From Palleronia pontilimi (GTDB taxonomy: Bacteria; Pseudomonadota; Alphaproteobacteria; Rhodobacterales; Rhodobacteraceae): DNA of 64,000 nucleotides. The stretch is from positions 1 through 64,000 of the forward strand of contig NZ_JAEKPD010000022.1 of NCBI RefSeq assembly GCF_016412875.1, written 5' to 3'. The translations under genes and the position numbers were made by a program. Under the pieces are notes generated by a model that saw nothing but the letters and a program-made list of their open reading frames with translations, was not told the origin of the DNA and made no database searches. Below, one piece after another: positions 61,837-64,000 of this stretch (its first letter is position 1; each line of letters starts with the position of its first letter).

Positions 61837-64000
61837 ATGAGTAATCCAAAGGCTTTCATCCGCTTCAAGGAGCTACTCGAAGTAGCGCAAAGATCACACG
61901 ATCCCGATCGAGACATTCGCGAATATGCCCTTTCGTTTGCCAATAGAGACCTCGGCATTGGCTTGGTTCGCGCGGGATTGACCACGCGGTTCGGGGCCAA
62001 CCTGTCGAATGTCTTTCCGAACCTTACGCCGGTCGACGATAGCAGTGTTGCTGACTGCACTTCATTTCTGTTGACGGGAACCATCTTCAGAGACCCCGAA
62101 CATTCGCACAGAGGCGGCGTTCGGTTGCTCAACACAATGCCGCAAGCTGTCGATGTACTATTTTTTGAAACTGCATTCCTTGCCACGACGCACAGCTGGG
62201 CGCACAGCTTTGATGAAGGCAAGTCAGCCTATGCCTGTTTGGGCTATGTCTACGACGACATTGCCTATCATTTCATGGCCGATTACCCCAACCGGATCAT
62301 TCAGAAGCTCAACAGCGACCAGACGCCGACCGAGCAGGAGCTAGCGCGCGCCGAAACCCTGCTGAAGCGAATCGTCAGCCAGCGGATCAGTAAGTACAAC
62401 GCCCAGCCCATGCGGGCTCCAACCATGACCGACGGCTACGCGCGCCGGGTGCTGGTCTGCGATCAGGCCTATGCCGATGCTTCGACCGTCTACGGCAAGG
62501 TGGGCGAGCCAGAATTCGAGCGGATGCTGCTGGCCGCCATCGCCGAAAACCCCGATGCCGAGATCCTGGTCAAGACCCATCCGGATTCCGTCTGGAAGGA
62601 AGGCAAGCGCGCGGGCTATTACGCGCATCTGCACTCGACCGGCCGGGTCCGGATGTTGCGCGATCCAGTCAATCCCTACGCCCTGTTCGATCAGGTCGAC
62701 ACGGTCTATGTGGGCACCAGCCAGATGGGGCTCGAGGCGCTGTTCGCGGGCAAGCGGGTCGTGACCTTCGGCGTGCCCTTCTATGCCGGCTGGGGCCTAA
62801 CCGACGATCGCCAGACGATCCCGCACCGCCACCGGACCCGCAGTCTGGCCGAGATCTTCCACTATTTCTACATCTGGTACACGATCTATCACCTGCCGGA
62901 CCAAAAGGGCCCGGCCGAGATCGAGGACGTGCTGTCCTATATCGAGCAGAACCGCCCCTATCCGCTGCCGCCCACCGACACCGAGCTGGCCGCGCCACCC
63001 AAGGTATCGGTGATCATCCCCGTCTACGGCGTCGAGAAATACATCGAGGAATGCATCGCCTCGGTCCAGCGCCAGACCCTGCGCGAGATCGAGATCATAC
63101 CGATCAACGATGCCTCGCCGGACGGCTCGCAGGCCATCATTGATCGTTTGGCCGCAGAAGACCTACGGATCAAACCCGTCGTTCTATCGCAGAATATTGG
63201 CCAAGGCTTCGCGCGCAACCGTGCGCTCGAAGCCGCCAGGGGAGACTATGTCTGGTTCCTGGATTCTGACGACTGGCTGGTCGATCCAGAGTTCCTCGAA
63301 AAAACCGTCCAAACGGCCGAGCAGAATGGCGCTGACATGACCCGTGCGAAAAAGGCGGGCGAGGCGATCTATGATGAGAACGACAAACTGCTCAGGATCG
63401 ACGAAGACGTGACCGAACGCGTTTTTTCCGACGATGTTCCGGTGACGGATTACCGCAGCAACCCAGACATCCTGCACAGTCGGCATTTTTGCCTGTGGCT
63501 TTATCGTCGCGATTTCATAGGCGAAAACGATATCCGGTTCGTCACCACGCACTGGGAGGAACGGGCCTTTCTGCTCAAGGCGCTTCTGCGCGCCCGCACG
63601 ATCTCTCTCACCACCAACAAATGCTTCATGTACCGGATCAGGCGCAACTCGACGGCCCGCCGCAACAAGAACATGGGCGATGTGGAAAAATTGCTCCAGA
63701 ATTTCGAGCATATCTGCACGCTCTTGAAGGACCACGGAGCGGTCGACCGTGATGACGATCTTCGGATGCATCTGAACTTTCAAATCTCACAGTTCGTCAG
63801 CATTCTGTTTTTCGGTTTTTGGTATCGGACACTGATACGCGAGGCCGTCGATACCGAGCCTTATTTCCGGCGCATCGCGACATCACTGGAGATGGTCGAC
63901 TTCCAAAGCACGGACATTACGAATGCCCCTGAAGGGGTCTGGAAAGATCGTTTCAACCGCGGTGTCTACCACATGATCATCACTGCCCTCCGATCTGGCC
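61837..64000 (+). CDS. KpsC-like capsule Kdo transferase fused to a GT2 domain (3' end outside)
   Basis: Open from ATG 61837 (GTG 61831 also possible) to the window end, at least 721 residues without a stop. Residues about 195-385 are a capsule-synthesis (KpsC/KpsS-type) domain: RRVLVCDQAYADASTVYGKV, AEILVKTHPDSVWKEGKRAG, NPYALFDQVDTVYVGTSQMG, LEALFAGKRVVTFGVPFYAG and WGLTDDR. Residues about 389-560 are GT2: KVSVIIPVYGVEKYIEECIA, INDASPDGSQAIIDRL and the metal motif WFLDSDDWLVDP. KpsC-type enzymes build the Kdo linker on phosphatidylglycerol. It continues an operon with 59915-61825. Confidence 0.88.
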   Translation, partial: MSNPKAFIRFKELLEVAQRSHDPDRDIREYALSFANRDLGIGLVRAGLTTRFGANLSNVFPNLTPVDDSSVADCTSFLLTGTIFRDPEHSHRGGVRLLNTMPQAVDVLFFETAFLATTHSWAHSFDEGKSAYACLGYVYDDIAYHFMADYPNRIIQKLNSDQTPTEQELARAETLLKRIVSQRISKYNAQPMRAPTMTDGYARRVLVCDQAYADASTVYGKVGEPEFERMLLAAIAENPDAEILVKTHPDSVWKEGKRAGYYAHLHSTGRVRMLRDPVNPYALFDQVDTVYVGTSQMGLEALFAGKRVVTFGVPFYAGWGLTDDRQTIPHRHRTRSLAEIFHYFYIWYTIYHLPDQKGPAEIEDVLSYIEQNRPYPLPPTDTELAAPPKVSVIIPVYGVEKYIEECIASVQRQTLREIEIIPINDASPDGSQAIIDRLAAEDLRIKPVVLSQNIGQGFARNRALEAARGDYVWFLDSDDWLVDPEFLEKTVQTAEQNGADMTRAKKAGEAIYDENDKLLRIDEDVTERVFSDDVPVTDYRSNPDILHSRHFCLWLYRRDFIGENDIRFVTTHWEERAFLLKALLRARTISLTTNKCFMYRIRRNSTARRNKNMGDVEKLLQNFEHICTLLKDHGAVDRDDDLRMHLNFQISQFVSILFFGFWYRTLIREAVDTEPYFRRIATSLEMVDFQSTDITNAPEGVWKDRFNRGVYHMIITALRSG

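Overview
The window looks like 64 kb of a plasmid or chromid from a marine alphaproteobacterium of the Rhodobacterales (Roseobacter) group. The evidence is high GC, GC-rich codon use, a RepA(RPA-family)/ParA/ParB replication module, a plasmid-borne dTDP-rhamnose operon next to it, RTX-type secreted proteins and a MOBQ mobilisation block. No tRNA, rRNA or CRISPR array was seen.

Layout. (1) 1-9.9 kb is an accessory zone: a complete IS3-family element with a programmed frameshift site, remains of a second IS3 element, a wrecked LysR regulator, a low-GC luxI-type acyl-homoserine-lactone synthase without a luxR beside it, a decayed IS5-family element, a ParE/RHH toxin-antitoxin pair, an exported cyclase-family protein, a serine resolvase, a truncated GNAT gene and an EamA transporter. 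(2) 10.2-16.9 kb is a transfer module: ArdC antirestriction protein, MOBQ relaxase, an RSF1010-like oriT with a recognisable nic motif, a TraC-like accessory protein and a VirD4/TraG coupling protein. No mating-pair (virB) genes are present. (3) 17-19 kb holds IS3 debris and two small unknown ORFs. (4) 19.0-25.0 kb holds a phosphotransferase, UDP-glucose dehydrogenase, a serralysin-like RTX metalloprotease and a UDP-glucuronate epimerase. (5) 25.5-29.5 kb is the replicon: repA, an iteron origin with a DnaA-box-like site, parA, a palindromic parS candidate and parB. (6) 29.5-64 kb is a surface-polysaccharide locus.

The polysaccharide locus makes or uses many activated sugars: dTDP-L-rhamnose (rmlCBDA), UDP-GlcA/GalA (ugd and an epimerase), GDP-mannose (manC, pmm), UDP-galactofuranose (glf) and CMP-Kdo (kdsD, kdsB and a frameshifted kdsA). 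It also encodes a capsule-type ABC exporter (KpsM, KpsE and KpsT types), a KpsC-like Kdo transferase fused to a GT2 domain, GT2 and GT4 transferases, a 1920-residue multi-glycosyltransferase protein, and four sulfotransferase-like genes plus one sulfotransferase pseudogene. The simplest reading is an exported capsule or exopolysaccharide on a Kdo-type anchor, rich in rhamnose, galactofuranose and uronic acid and possibly sulfated. Two RTX proteins lie among these genes. Rhamnose-operon plasmids of the RepA type are known in roseobacters as attachment and biofilm determinants, and this window fits that class with an added mobilisation module and an AHL synthase.

Many decayed genes (IS copies, LysR, GNAT, kdsA, DUF2793, sulfotransferase, RTX, FkbM-like) show heavy turnover. 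The last gene runs off the window end, and the left end coincides with an IS terminus.
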